A DNA stretch of 64,000 nucleotides, taken from contig NZ_CP006850.1 of NCBI RefSeq assembly GCF_000523235.1, positions 1,984,001 through 2,048,000 on the forward strand, written 5' to 3'. The stretch is from Nocardia nova SH22a. GTDB lineage: Bacteria > Actinomycetota > Actinomycetes > Mycobacteriales > Mycobacteriaceae. Position 1 is the stretch's first letter. Each line of letters opens with the position of its first letter. The notes beneath the pieces are model-generated. The model saw only the letters and a list, made by a program, of their open reading frames with translations, ran no database searches and was not told the origin of the DNA. Made by a program: the position numbers and the translations under genes. Below are positions 43,815-54,281 of the stretch, one piece after another.

Positions 43815-45227
43815 GTGGCACGTATCGGTGTGATCAGCATTTCCGACGGACGCGACTATGTGCACGAGGGCATAGCCGAGTTCATCCGTACCAACGAAGA
43901 CCAGCTCGTCGCCGAACTGACCTCCGCCGGACACGAGGTGGTGCGCGGTTCCGCACCGGTCAGCACCAACACTCTCGCCGTCTCGGTGGCCCGCGAAGTC
44001 GCCTCGGCCGGAGTCGATCTCACGGTGCTGCACTACGCGGTGTGGGCGTTTCCGCACTTCACGATGCTCGTGCAGGGCGCCACGCCGGGTGCGTTGCTGC
44101 TGCTGTCCAATATCGACCCGGTGCAGCCCGGAATGGTCGGGATGCTGGCGGCCGGGGGAGCGCTGGATCAGATCGGCCGCACGCACACCCGGCTGTGGGG
44201 CGACCCGGCCGATCCGGACCTGATCGCGAAGATCGGAGTGCAGGCCGTGGCGGCGTCGGCGGTGTCGAACTTGCGGGGCTCGACGTTCGGCCGGTTCGGC
44301 GGCAGGCCGATGGGAATGAACACCGCGGTCGCGAATACCGATCAGTGGCAACGCATTTTCGGTGTCGACGTCGAGGAGATCGACCAGTGGGAGATCGTTC
44401 GCCGCGCCGAACTGGCCGACGCCGCTGAGGTATCGAAGGCCCGGACCTGGCTCGAGGAGACCACCGCGGGCGTGCACTACGACGGCGACAAACTCACTCC
44501 CGAGCTGCTGGAGCGCCAGATCCGCTCCTACCTCGCGGTGCGCGAGCTGATCGACGAGTGGAATATCGACTTCTCCGGCATCAAGGGCCAGCCCGAACTC
44601 ACCCAGTACTTCGCCACCATGGACATCACCGAGGCGTTCCTCAACGACCCGTACGACTGGAACGGCCCGAAGCCGACGCACGTGTGCGCGACCGAGGCCG
44701 ACATGGACGGCGCGCTGACCATGCAACTGCTCAAACAGATCTCGCAGACACCGGTGCTGTTCGCCGATGTCCGCCACTACCACGCCGACCGCGACATCTG
44801 GGATCTGTGCAACTCCGGCCAGCACGCCACCTGGTTCGCCGCCCGCAGCGACGATCCGGCGGAGAACCTGTCCCGGGTCCATCTGTTCCCCGAGGTGTTC
44901 TTCTTCCCCGCCGGTGGGGCATCCGTCCACCATCTCGCGGCGCCGGGGCAGATGACTTTCGGCCGCCTGACGCGCAACGACGGAAACTACCGGATGCAGT
45001 TGATGCTCGGTGATTTCGAGACCTACGACGACGCCACCAACGACGAGCTGATGAGCCGGTCGACCCGCGAATGGCCGCACGCGTTCGCGCGGCTGGACGC
45101 TCGGGCCGAGGATTTCCTGTCCCGGTTCGGCGCCAACCACATTCACGCCGTACCCGGTGACCATCGCGCGACGGTGCGGGCCGCGTGTGATCTGCTGGGC
45201 GTCACCGTGGACGAATTCACTCGGTGA
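43815..45227 (+). CDS. L-fucose/L-arabinose-isomerase-like protein
   Basis: 470 residues, GTG 43815 with GGAGGG upstream. Overall layout matches the fucose/arabinose isomerase fold: an N-terminal Rossmann-like domain (ARIGVISISDGRDYVHEG), a central domain with LLLLSNIDPVQPGMVGMLAAG and KGQPELTQYF, and a C-terminal beta-barrel with HLFPEVFFFPAGGASVHHLA and PGQMTFGRLTRNDGNYRM. Metal ligands probably include Glu and Asp in CATEADMDGALTM. Such enzymes convert aldoses to ketoses, for example D-arabinose to D-ribulose. The kinase gene starts within its last codons. Confidence 0.78.
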   Translation: MARIGVISISDGRDYVHEGIAEFIRTNEDQLVAELTSAGHEVVRGSAPVSTNTLAVSVAREVASAGVDLTVLHYAVWAFPHFTMLVQGATPGALLLLSNIDPVQPGMVGMLAAGGALDQIGRTHTRLWGDPADPDLIAKIGVQAVAASAVSNLRGSTFGRFGGRPMGMNTAVANTDQWQRIFGVDVEEIDQWEIVRRAELADAAEVSKARTWLEETTAGVHYDGDKLTPELLERQIRSYLAVRELIDEWNIDFSGIKGQPELTQYFATMDITEAFLNDPYDWNGPKPTHVCATEADMDGALTMQLLKQISQTPVLFADVRHYHADRDIWDLCNSGQHATWFAARSDDPAENLSRVHLFPEVFFFPAGGASVHHLAAPGQMTFGRLTRNDGNYRMQLMLGDFETYDDATNDELMSRSTREWPHAFARLDARAEDFLSRFGANHIHAVPGDHRATVRAACDLLGVTVDEFTR

Positions 45228-46708
45228 CCATGTTCATCGGAATCGACATCGGCACATCCGGTTCCAAGGGTGTGCTGACCGACGCCGAAGGCACGGTCCT
45301 CGCTCGCGCCGAGCGTCCGCACGAGGTGTCGATGCCGCGTCCGGGCTGGGTCGAGCACGACGCGGAATCGGTGTGGTGGGCGGATTTCGTCGCCATCGCC
45401 CGTGAATTGGTCGATGCCGCCGCCGGTGGTCGGCTGGAGGGACTCGGAATCAGCGGTATCGGCCCGTGCCTGCTGCCCGCCGACGCACAGGGAAATCCGC
45501 TGCGACCGGCCATCCTGTACGGCGTCGACACCCGCGCGACCGCCGAAATCGCCGAACTGGCAGACGAATTGGGCGACGCGGTGCTCGAACGGGCCGGATC
45601 GCCGTTGACCAGCCAGGCCGTCGGGCCGAAGCTGCGGTGGCTGGCGCGGCACGAGCCGGAGGTCTACGCGCGCACCCGCATGCTGCTCATGGCGAGTTCC
45701 TTTCTCGTGCACCGGTTGACCGGGCGATATGTACTCGACCACCAATCGGCGAGCCAGTGCGTGCCCATGTACGACCTGCGTAAACGAGATTGGGCGAGCG
45801 ACTGGGCCGAGCACTGCGCCCCCGGGCTGCCACTGCCCGAACTCGCCTGGCCCACCGAGACAGTCGGCCGGGTGACCGCGGAAGGTGCTGCCGCGACCGG
45901 ACTTCCGGAGGGCCTGCCGGTCACCACCGGCACCGTCGACGCCTGGGCCGAGGCCGCCAGCGTCGGCGTGTGCGCGCCCGGCGATGCGATGGTCATGTAC
46001 GGCACCACGATGTTCCTGGTACAGATCCTCACCCAGCCGCGCCCGCACCCCGGCCTGTGGGGCACCTGCGGCGCGTGGCCGGAAACCTATGCGCTGGCGG
46101 CGGGAATGGCCACCTCGGGCGCGGTCACCGATTGGCTGCGCCGCCTGGTCGGCGGAGAATTCGGCGACCTGGTCACGGAGGCGGGCAAGGTTCCGGCAGG
46201 CAGCCGGGGCCTGTTGATGCTGCCGTATTTCGCCGGTGAACGAACACCCCTGTTCGATCCCGACGCTCGCGGCATCGTCGCCGGACTCACCACCAGCCAC
46301 GGCCGCGCCGAACTGTATCGCGCTGCCCTGGAAGCAACCGGATACGGAGTGCGGCACAACCTGGAGGCCATGTCCGACGCCGGTGGCCGCGCTCGCCGCC
46401 TGGTCGCGGTCGGTGGCGGCACCAAAGGCGGCCTGTGGACCCGGATCGTGTCCGATGTGACCGGTCTGCCGCAGGAACTACCGGCGGAGACCATCGGCGC
46501 GTGCCTCGGCGATGCCCTGCTCGCCGCGGAGGCTTCCGGTGTCGACACCTCCGGCTGGAATCCGGTGACGTCGATCGTGGAACCGGACGCCGAACGGCAA
46601 GCGATCTACGACCAGTACTACCGGCGCTACCGCGAACTCTACGAATCGACCGCCGACATCGCGCATTTCCTTGCCGCAGAACAACATCGGACAGCGTCCC
46701 ATGGCTGA
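45224..46708 (+). CDS. FGGY-family carbohydrate kinase 1
   Basis: 494 residues, GTG start overlapping the isomerase stop (GTGA). FGGY kinase with the ATP site IGIDIGTSGSKGVLTDAEG, central TSGAVTDWLRRLVGGE, and the C-terminal signature VAVGGGTKGGLWTRIVSDVTG followed by GACLGDALLAAEASG. The family phosphorylates ketoses and polyols such as D-ribulose, D-xylulose and L-ribulose. Coupling to the isomerase suggests that it acts on the ketose product, giving a pentulose-5-phosphate. Residues that set substrate choice cannot be read by eye. Confidence 0.85.
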   Translation: MTMFIGIDIGTSGSKGVLTDAEGTVLARAERPHEVSMPRPGWVEHDAESVWWADFVAIARELVDAAAGGRLEGLGISGIGPCLLPADAQGNPLRPAILYGVDTRATAEIAELADELGDAVLERAGSPLTSQAVGPKLRWLARHEPEVYARTRMLLMASSFLVHRLTGRYVLDHQSASQCVPMYDLRKRDWASDWAEHCAPGLPLPELAWPTETVGRVTAEGAAATGLPEGLPVTTGTVDAWAEAASVGVCAPGDAMVMYGTTMFLVQILTQPRPHPGLWGTCGAWPETYALAAGMATSGAVTDWLRRLVGGEFGDLVTEAGKVPAGSRGLLMLPYFAGERTPLFDPDARGIVAGLTTSHGRAELYRAALEATGYGVRHNLEAMSDAGGRARRLVAVGGGTKGGLWTRIVSDVTGLPQELPAETIGACLGDALLAAEASGVDTSGWNPVTSIVEPDAERQAIYDQYYRRYRELYESTADIAHFLAAEQHRTASHG

Positions 46709-47028
46709 ACTCCGGCGTCTCGACGTATCCGTTGTCCTGCCGTGTAACTACGCGGTGATCCAGGCCGCGCCCGCCGACCCCGACGGTAACCAGCGCGCGC
46801 AGGTAGGTACCGCACCGACGCCGACTCGAACACTTGCTGCGCGGCGATCGAAACGATCACGCGCAGAACAGAATGTGGACCCGGTCGGGCTGACTTCAGC
46901 ACGCATCCGATCGGTGAGCACGGCGGAACGCGATCGGTCGGAACGGAGAATGGCTGACCCCTGCCGTCTCGACAGCGCACGCACTCAATCGGTCAGCACC
47001 GAGGAATATCATCGGAAAGGCGCGCGCA

Positions 47029-48045
<1,017 letters not shown>

Positions 48046-49026
48046 ATGCGCGCGCTGGTGATCGAGAAACCCGGCGAGTACTCGGTGCAGACGATTCCCG
48101 ACCCGACGCCCGCCCCGGGCGAAGTGGTCATCGAGGTGGCCGCGGTAGGAATCTGCGGCACCGACATCCACATAGTGGAAGGCGAATTCCCGCCCACGCC
48201 ATACCCGATCGTTCCCGGCCACGAGTTCTGCGGCGAGATCGCCGACGGTCCTCGGTCCGGTGAGAAAGTGGCTGTCGACCCGTCACTGTTCTGCGGCGCC
48301 TGCCACTACTGCCGCATCGGTCGCGGCAACCTCTGCGAACGCTGGGGCGCGATCGGTGACACGGTGAACGGCGCCATGGCCGAATACGTCGCGGTCCCGG
48401 AGGCGAACTGCTACCCGCTGCCCGCCGATCTGCCCGCCTCGCACGGCGCCTTGGTGGAACCGCTGTCGTGCGCGGTACACGGATTCGACGTTCTACCAAG
48501 AACACTCGGCGCGCACTATCTGATCTACGGCGCGGGCACCATGGGCCTGATGATGCTGCAACTAGCGGTGACCGCAGGCGCCACCTCGGTATCGGTGGTG
48601 GACCTCAATACCGACCGCTTGCAGGTAGCCCGCACACTGGGCGCCGACGCAATAGCCACGAACGCCGACGAATTCGACCGCCCGCACGGCTGGGAAGTCG
48701 TCATCGACTGCACCGGCGCGATCCCGGCCATCGAAGACGGCCTGACCCGAGTCCGCCGCGGCGGCACCTACCAGCAGTTCGGCGTCGCCCCCGGCGACGC
48801 GACGGCCTCTTTCTCACCCTTCCGCATCTACAACGACGAAATCACCGTCGTCGGCTCGATGGCAGTGGTCCACAGCTTCGGCCGCGCCGTAGACCTCATG
48901 TGCAAGGGCGCGATCAACGCCGACACCATGATCACCCACACCTTCGCCCTCGACCAGTTCTCGGAAGCCCTGCAAGCCTTCCGCGACGGCATAGGCCGCA
49001 AGATTCAGATCGCCCCGCGCGGATAG
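48046..49026 (+). CDS. Zinc-dependent polyol/sugar dehydrogenase (MDR family)
   Basis: 326 residues, starting directly after the previous stop with AAAGGGGACGG upstream. Catalytic zinc ligands in GICGTDIHIVEGE and PGHEFCGE, structural Cys set CGACHYCRIGRGNLC, NAD site LIYGAGTMGLMMLQ with VVDLNTDR. It groups with sorbitol, xylitol and arabitol dehydrogenases. In this operon it may turn D-arabinitol or a related polyol into D-xylulose for the kinase that follows directly. Confidence 0.85.
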   Translation: MRALVIEKPGEYSVQTIPDPTPAPGEVVIEVAAVGICGTDIHIVEGEFPPTPYPIVPGHEFCGEIADGPRSGEKVAVDPSLFCGACHYCRIGRGNLCERWGAIGDTVNGAMAEYVAVPEANCYPLPADLPASHGALVEPLSCAVHGFDVLPRTLGAHYLIYGAGTMGLMMLQLAVTAGATSVSVVDLNTDRLQVARTLGADAIATNADEFDRPHGWEVVIDCTGAIPAIEDGLTRVRRGGTYQQFGVAPGDATASFSPFRIYNDEITVVGSMAVVHSFGRAVDLMCKGAINADTMITHTFALDQFSEALQAFRDGIGRKIQIAPRG

Positions 49027-50421
49027 ATGGCAACCGTCGCCGGAGTGGACAGCTCCACCCAATCCTGCAAGGTCGTGGTCTGCGACGCCGACACCGGCGA
49101 GGTGCTGGCCCGAGGCCACGCTCCGCACCCCGACGGCACCGAGGTCCCGCCCGAGGCATGGTGGACCGCACTGCAACAGGCGGGCAAGGGGTTGCTCGAC
49201 AATGTCGACGCGGTGTCGATCGCGGGCCAGCAGCACGGCCTGGTGGCGCTCGACCGCTCCCACCAGCCGGTGCGAGATGCCTTGCTGTGGAACGACGTCC
49301 GCTCCGCCGAGGCAGCCGACGACCTCGTAGCGGAGCTGGGCGGCCCGCAGGCCTGGCTGGACGCGGTCGGCAGCGTCCCGGTCGCCGCATTCACCGCCGC
49401 GAAACTACGCTGGATGGCCGACCACGAGCCCGACTTGGCCGACCGGGTCACCCGGGTGATGCTGCCCCACGACTACCTCACCTGGCGATTGCGCGGTGGG
49501 GGAGACGCGGAACCCGCCACCGACCGCAGCGACGCCTCGGGGACCGGGTATTGGTCCGCTGCGCAGGGACGGTACCGAGAAGACCTGCTAGCCATTGCCT
49601 TTCGAGGCCGCCGCCCGGAACTCCCGACGGTGCTGGCCCCGTTCGAGAGCGCCGGACGGACCACATCGGGCGCGCTCGTCGCCGCAGGTGCAGGAGACAA
49701 CGCGGCGGCGGCACTCGGCCTCGGAATCGGCGACGGCGACGTGGTGATCTCGCTGGGCACCAGCGGTACCGCATTCGCCCGAACATCCCAGCTCCACACC
49801 GACCCGTTCGTCAACGGATTCGCCGATGCCACAGGACAATTCCTACCGCTGGTGTGCACACTGAACGCCGCCCGGGTACTCGAGTCGATGGCCAACGCTC
49901 TCGGAATCGGCATCGACCAACTCGATGCCCTGGCCCGCCAGGCGCCACCAGGTGCCGATGGTCTCGTGCTGTTGCCATACCTGTCCGGCGAACGCACCCC
50001 GAACCTCCCGCACGCGACGGGAAGTCTGCACGGATTGCGCGCGGAGACAATGCGACCCGCCCACTTGGCGCGCGCCGCAGTCGAAGGAATGCTATGCAAC
50101 ATGGCCGACGCGCTCGACCGCCTACGTGCGGCCGGCGCTACACCCCAGCGAGTGCTGCTGATCGGCGGCGGTTCACGGTCGGCGCTAGTTATCGAGATCG
50201 CCGCGCAAATCTTCGATGTGTCGGTCACGGTGACAGAACCAGAAGAGTATGTCGCGGTGGGGGCGGCGCTGCAGGCTGCGTGGGCTTTACATGGCGGTAG
50301 CGAACCGCCGCAATGGCCAGCCGCCGTGACTGTCGAGTTTCCGGAACCCGACGACAGTGCCGTGGGCTTGCAGATCCGTAGCGCGTACGGGCGAGCGCGA
50401 AAAGCACTGTACAGTAAATGA
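49027..50421 (+). CDS. xylB: Xylulokinase-like FGGY kinase 2
   Basis: 464 residues, starting directly after the previous stop. Strongly XylB-like: VAGVDSSTQSCKVVVCD at the N terminus, SIAGQQHGLVALD, LWNDVRSAEAADDL, AGAGDNAAAALGLG, the ATP-site VVISLGTSGTAFA, and LLIGGGSRSALVIEIAAQIF. XylB phosphorylates D-xylulose with ATP to D-xylulose-5-phosphate, which enters the pentose phosphate pathway. It pairs with the polyol dehydrogenase. Last gene of the operon; no clear terminator hairpin follows. Confidence 0.87.
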   Translation: MATVAGVDSSTQSCKVVVCDADTGEVLARGHAPHPDGTEVPPEAWWTALQQAGKGLLDNVDAVSIAGQQHGLVALDRSHQPVRDALLWNDVRSAEAADDLVAELGGPQAWLDAVGSVPVAAFTAAKLRWMADHEPDLADRVTRVMLPHDYLTWRLRGGGDAEPATDRSDASGTGYWSAAQGRYREDLLAIAFRGRRPELPTVLAPFESAGRTTSGALVAAGAGDNAAAALGLGIGDGDVVISLGTSGTAFARTSQLHTDPFVNGFADATGQFLPLVCTLNAARVLESMANALGIGIDQLDALARQAPPGADGLVLLPYLSGERTPNLPHATGSLHGLRAETMRPAHLARAAVEGMLCNMADALDRLRAAGATPQRVLLIGGGSRSALVIEIAAQIFDVSVTVTEPEEYVAVGAALQAAWALHGGSEPPQWPAAVTVEFPEPDDSAVGLQIRSAYGRARKALYSK

Positions 50422-50618
50422 GCCTGTATAAGCGGCGGTCGCCAAGCCTGAACGCCCCGATGTCGCGGACGACAACTTCTGCGCGATTCCAGCATTGTTG
50501 TGGTCAGGGCTGGCATGATCTCGTGACGACACTGCCCGAGACGTTATTCCACTATACGACCGGCGCCGGATTGCTCGGCATTCTCGAACTGTGTTGAGCG
50601 CCAAGGGAATGACGGTTG

Positions 50619-51938
50619 TCACCCTGATTGCTTCGGTTTCCCGGGCCCACGGAGTTTTTCGGTAGTGCGTTGTGCACGCTTGTGGCCTGCGCGATTCCAC
50701 CAGGCGGCTGCTTCGCCGAGTTGTCCGCGGTAACGCAGGCGGATCGCGAGGTTGTGCATCGCGGCCTTCTGTCCGGCTTCGGCCGCTCGGTGATACCAGG
50801 TGAGTGCCTCGTTGTGATTGCGGGTCTTGTCCAATTGGAGTGCCAAGTGATACATGGCGTCGGCGTTTCCAGATTCCGCCGCCAGACGCCACCAGCGTTC
50901 GGCGGCGGCGTTCTCCTGCACTCGCAACAGTAGGTCGGCCAGATTGCCCATCGCTTCGGGGTTGCCCCGCTGGGCCGCTTCGAGATACCAGCTGTGCGCT
51001 TCACGGGCCTTTCCCTGGGCCAGGAGCAGGTTGGCGAGATTATTCATCGCTCCGGCGTGTCCTTTCGACGCTGCGGTGTGCCAGGATTTTTCAGCCTCGG
51101 TCAGGTTGCGATCGCTGGCGAATCGCCGCCCGCTGTCGAAATGCGCGACGGCCTCGCTTGTCGGCTGGGCAAACTCGCCGACGACTGAGACAACGGCATC
51201 ATCGAAACGAGCGTGCGCGAGCCCCGGAGGCGTGAACAGGCGCAGTTCGCCAGCGACGTTCACGCTCCGACGCTGAGGTCGCGGGTAACCGTGGCGGTGC
51301 AAGATCTCGTCGGCTCGGCTGTAAAGCTGGTCGAGAGTCAGGCCAGTCGTCGCGGCGGCTGCAAGCAGCGCGGCGGTGAAGGCTGTGTTTCGGTCGCCCT
51401 CGGGGGCGAGGGAGGTTTGGTTTCTCGCGGATGAGGCGATGGTGTAAGTGCCATCGATGTCTATCTGGCCACTGACCACGGCCGACGGTGCGCTCATCGC
51501 TTCGAAGGCACGGCCGGAGAAGCAGCAGTCCAAGATCAGGATGCGGGCGCGCGCCCGGCTCGAAGCCAGTTCGTCTCGCAATGTTGCGTACGGGATGGAA
51601 CTCCATTCGGGGTGGGCAGGATCGCTGCCGGTCAACGCCAGATGTAGGCGACCGCGACGGTCCAGCAGACCGTGTCCCGTGTAGTACACCAGCAGGACGC
51701 TCTCGGCGTCGTTCGCGGCGTGTGCCACCATTTCGCCGACTTGTGTCGGCCGATCGGGATCGACCAGCACGGCGCAGTGGTCGGAAGCGAGAGACGCCCC
51801 TGTTGGCGCGGTCAGGGTACCGGCGAGGTCGTGAATATTGTTGGCGGCCGCAGGGATATCGGTGATGTCGATATGGGTGTAGCGGCTCACTCCGATCAGC
51901 GCGGCACGCCAGCCGGTGCGATCTTGCAGTGCGCTCAC
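50619..51938 (-). CDS. Caspase-like protease with Sel1-type repeats (conflict-system effector)
   Basis: 439 residues; GTG start overlaps the EACC1 stop. Residues 8-235 are a C14 caspase-like domain: RAALIGVSRYTHI, catalytic His89 in VYYTGHGLLD and catalytic Cys138 or Cys139 in ILILDCCFSGRAFE. Residues about 260-420 are five to six Sel1/TPR repeats of about 36 residues with the pattern GNxEAMGNLADLLL and A-WWRLAAESGNADAMYHLA. In Aravind-type conflict systems such caspases act as effectors that cleave cell proteins when set off by invaders; the repeats may bind a partner or sense the signal. Cytoplasmic. Confidence 0.85.
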   Translation of the reverse strand: MSALQDRTGWRAALIGVSRYTHIDITDIPAAANNIHDLAGTLTAPTGASLASDHCAVLVDPDRPTQVGEMVAHAANDAESVLLVYYTGHGLLDRRGRLHLALTGSDPAHPEWSSIPYATLRDELASSRARARILILDCCFSGRAFEAMSAPSAVVSGQIDIDGTYTIASSARNQTSLAPEGDRNTAFTAALLAAAATTGLTLDQLYSRADEILHRHGYPRPQRRSVNVAGELRLFTPPGLAHARFDDAVVSVVGEFAQPTSEAVAHFDSGRRFASDRNLTEAEKSWHTAASKGHAGAMNNLANLLLAQGKAREAHSWYLEAAQRGNPEAMGNLADLLLRVQENAAAERWWRLAAESGNADAMYHLALQLDKTRNHNEALTWYHRAAEAGQKAAMHNLAIRLRYRGQLGEAAAWWNRAGHKRAQRTTEKLRGPGKPKQSG

Positions 51939-52303
51939 TGCGACTTGTTCGCCTGTTCCAGGAGCGCCTGGAGCGCCTGAGCGACCTCGGGTGTCTTGAC
52001 TCGCTTGGCGTCGACGGTTACTTGTGTCTCACCGGCGGACAGGGTCAGGGTGATATCGGAACGCCGGTGCGTGAACCAAGCGGTCAGCGACTGGGCCAGA
52101 ACGGACGCGATGCCTCCGGTGCCGAGAGCGACTACGAGGACATCGGTCACCCCTCCCATTTCGCCAGGACGGATCGGCGTCGACAGCCGACGTACCCGGC
52201 CACGCAATTCGTCATCGTCGTCGAACCAATCCACAAGGCCGAACAGCTCATCGATGTCGCCTTCCTCGGCATGGATTGTCAACTGACCCAGCAGTTCTGG
52301 CAT
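51935..52303 (-). CDS. Effector-associated constant component EACC1
   Basis: 122 residues, ATG 52303 with AAGGGATGAC upstream, two bases after the previous stop. The sequence follows EACC1 closely as I know the family: an acidic helix LVDWFDDDDELRGRVR, then PGEMGGVTDVLVVALGTGGIASVLAQSLTAWF, which is hydrophobic, and a beta-strand pair ending in VTVDAKRVK. EACC1 proteins are coupled to varied effectors, often caspases or trypsins, in proposed ternary immune complexes. Immediate linkage to a caspase supports this. Confidence 0.85.
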   Translation of the reverse strand: MPELLGQLTIHAEEGDIDELFGLVDWFDDDDELRGRVRRLSTPIRPGEMGGVTDVLVVALGTGGIASVLAQSLTAWFTHRRSDITLTLSAGETQVTVDAKRVKTPEVAQALQALLEQANKSQ

Positions 52304-52304
52304 G

Positions 52305-53726
52305 TCATCCCTTCTGCGGTGCTGAGTTCGGATCGGTGTTCGTGCGCCCGGCGGCCGCTCGGCTTCGCCGGTAGTCCTCGGCTTCGGCGAGTTCGTTGAA
52401 TTCGAGGAGCGCTCCGGTCAGTTCCTCGAGGTGCGCGCGGATCTCCGCCGGAGTGGCGTAGAAGAATTCGCGGCGAAGGTTGACCTGGTTGACACGCCTG
52501 TCCGCCAAGCGCTGATGCATTTTCTCCTCGATGCCAGCGGCGTCCTTGTCGAAGAACATCGTGTGCAGGTCGTATTTGAACGGCACCGCCGAGTTGCTCA
52601 GGTCGCTGATGCGCTCATACGGGTCGACCCGGCGGGTCATCCCGATTTGAACCATATTCCCACCGAACGCGCCGACGTTGGAGATCACGTACACATAGCC
52701 GCTTCGGAGATTGTTCGCTCTGTCCCTGATGGCGGTGAGGTCGGATTCCAGGTTCGCCAGTTTTTCTTGGAGATCATGTGCCTTGGCGGTGTCGGTGCTG
52801 CCGGCTGCGTCGAGAGCCATGAGGGCGGTTCGAGTCTGCTCGTGCTGCTTTTCGAGTCGTTGTTGTTCGCGTTCGAGTTCCTGCTGCGCCTTACGGTCCT
52901 CGCGCAGGCGGTCGCGTTCGGCGCGTTCGGCCTCCTTCTGGCGTGCAAACTTCTCGAGATAGTCGGCCGTCAGCTCCAGCTCGCGGCGCCGGAGTTGGTG
53001 GTACCAGGGATTTACCCGCAACCGCATCGTCCGGCCCAGGCGCTCGATGGTGAGGGCGGTCTTCTCGAGTCGGTCCAGGGCAGTGCGAAGCTTGTACGGT
53101 TTGAGGCTACGGACAAGGTTGTCGGCCTCAGCGTTGTAGGCGCGCAGCATCAGTTTGGAATACTCGCGCATCATCTTGCGCCCTTGGGCGGCCGAGCCGC
53201 TGACCTCCCACGTCTGCCCCACTTCGATCGCGCCACCGTCCTGCTTGGCTGCGTACTTTATTTCGCTTTGGAGCTGCTCGAGCTGGTGGCGGTAGGCGAC
53301 CACGTCCGATAGCGGGTGGCGGTATTCGTAGATACCGATTTCCTGCAGCACCAACTCTTCGCGAGTATGTGCCACTTGGTTCTGCAGACTGTGCAGTAAC
53401 TCCTGTTCGCTGGTGAGCTGTGTGGCGATCTCATCCCGCTTCCGCTGCAGCTCAGAGGTTTCGAGGCCACCGAGACTCGTCAGTTGTGCTCGAAGTCGTT
53501 GGTTCTCAGCCTGCGCGTCGGCCAGCTCCTGTGTTTGGCGTTTCGCGTACGCGCGGGTGCCGAACACCGGCACCTTCGGCACTGGAACTGCGCCGGGCGG
53601 TTCCTGCCCGATGGCATCCCGTGCTGGCGCAGGTGCCGATGCGCCCACCCACTGCGCACCGTCCCAATACCTCTGAAATCCTGGGTTCTGATTGTCCGGG
53701 TACCATCCCGGTGGTGCAGAATTCAT
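52305..53726 (-). CDS. DUF2510 - DUF4041 - GIY-YIG (T5orf172-type) protein
   Basis: 473 residues from ATG 53726 (GGGGAGA upstream). Residues 4-25 are a DUF2510 motif (PPGWYPDNQNPGFQRYWDG). A long coiled coil follows (about 65-125 and 280-345), with DUF4041-type sequence between (MMREYSKLMLRAYNAEADN). The C-terminal 110 residues carry GYVYVISNVGAFGGNMVQIG, the GIY-YIG-like T5orf172/MUG113 nuclease core, and KDAAGIEEKMHQRLADRRVN with the Glu. DUF4041 proteins are frequent in phage and defence islands. It may cut nucleic acid or act as sensor for the caspase. Four bases or less separate all genes of this unit. Confidence 0.82.
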   Translation of the reverse strand: MNSAPPGWYPDNQNPGFQRYWDGAQWVGASAPAPARDAIGQEPPGAVPVPKVPVFGTRAYAKRQTQELADAQAENQRLRAQLTSLGGLETSELQRKRDEIATQLTSEQELLHSLQNQVAHTREELVLQEIGIYEYRHPLSDVVAYRHQLEQLQSEIKYAAKQDGGAIEVGQTWEVSGSAAQGRKMMREYSKLMLRAYNAEADNLVRSLKPYKLRTALDRLEKTALTIERLGRTMRLRVNPWYHQLRRRELELTADYLEKFARQKEAERAERDRLREDRKAQQELEREQQRLEKQHEQTRTALMALDAAGSTDTAKAHDLQEKLANLESDLTAIRDRANNLRSGYVYVISNVGAFGGNMVQIGMTRRVDPYERISDLSNSAVPFKYDLHTMFFDKDAAGIEEKMHQRLADRRVNQVNLRREFFYATPAEIRAHLEELTGALLEFNELAEAEDYRRSRAAAGRTNTDPNSAPQKG

Positions 53727-53990
53727 AGTCTCCCCGTAGTCGCCTGCTGTAGCACCTCGCGGACCTTGGCGATCGCGAATACGTTGCCGTAGACCGTCTG
53801 CCGCCATACGCAGCTATCCCGCGCTGGAGCCAATTCGCTTGGCACACAGGGAAGTTTCCGTCTGATATCCACCGGACGCATGCTTCTGCGGGCCTGTCGG
53901 ATCAACTTTCGGTGGGCTGAAGTCCTCCACGGCTCGCCAGTAACGCAGGATTGGCGCCTGACGATCAGGCTCCGGAACTTCCCCACTCAT
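53723..53990 (-). pseudogene. N-terminal remnant of an AAA/helicase-type gene
   Basis: ATG 53990 begins a frame with QAPILRYWRAVEDFSPPKV, which resembles the start of large actinobacterial AAA ATPase/helicase proteins (ILRYWxAVELFSPP). After HASGGYQTE the frame must shift by one indel; the second frame holds LPCVPSELAP and VWRQTVYGNVFAIAKVREVL, the next conserved block of such proteins, and ends at a TGA overlapping the DUF4041 start. About 89 residues remain of a protein that is usually over 900. The family link is from recalled sequence style. Confidence 0.5.
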
Positions 53991-54281
53991 AGCCCCACCA
54001 TCAACACCAGATCGATTGCAGCAGTTGATAAGACGGTACATGATCGTTGTCATTGATCAAGCCGGTTACGGGAATCCGTCGGGTTATGGCAACCACAGTG
54101 GATCACGCCGCCGAAGCGTGCAGGCGCCGCCTCCTCGACGAAACCGCCCTTCTCGCAACATAGATGGGCCGCGGCCAGGGGGATGAAGTTGTTGAACGGT
54201 GACCTGCTGTCGGTGGTTCGAGTCATACTGGCGAGGGCGGTCCGGCCGCTGCAGGGCCGGTGAGACAGGGGGTTCTGTCAC

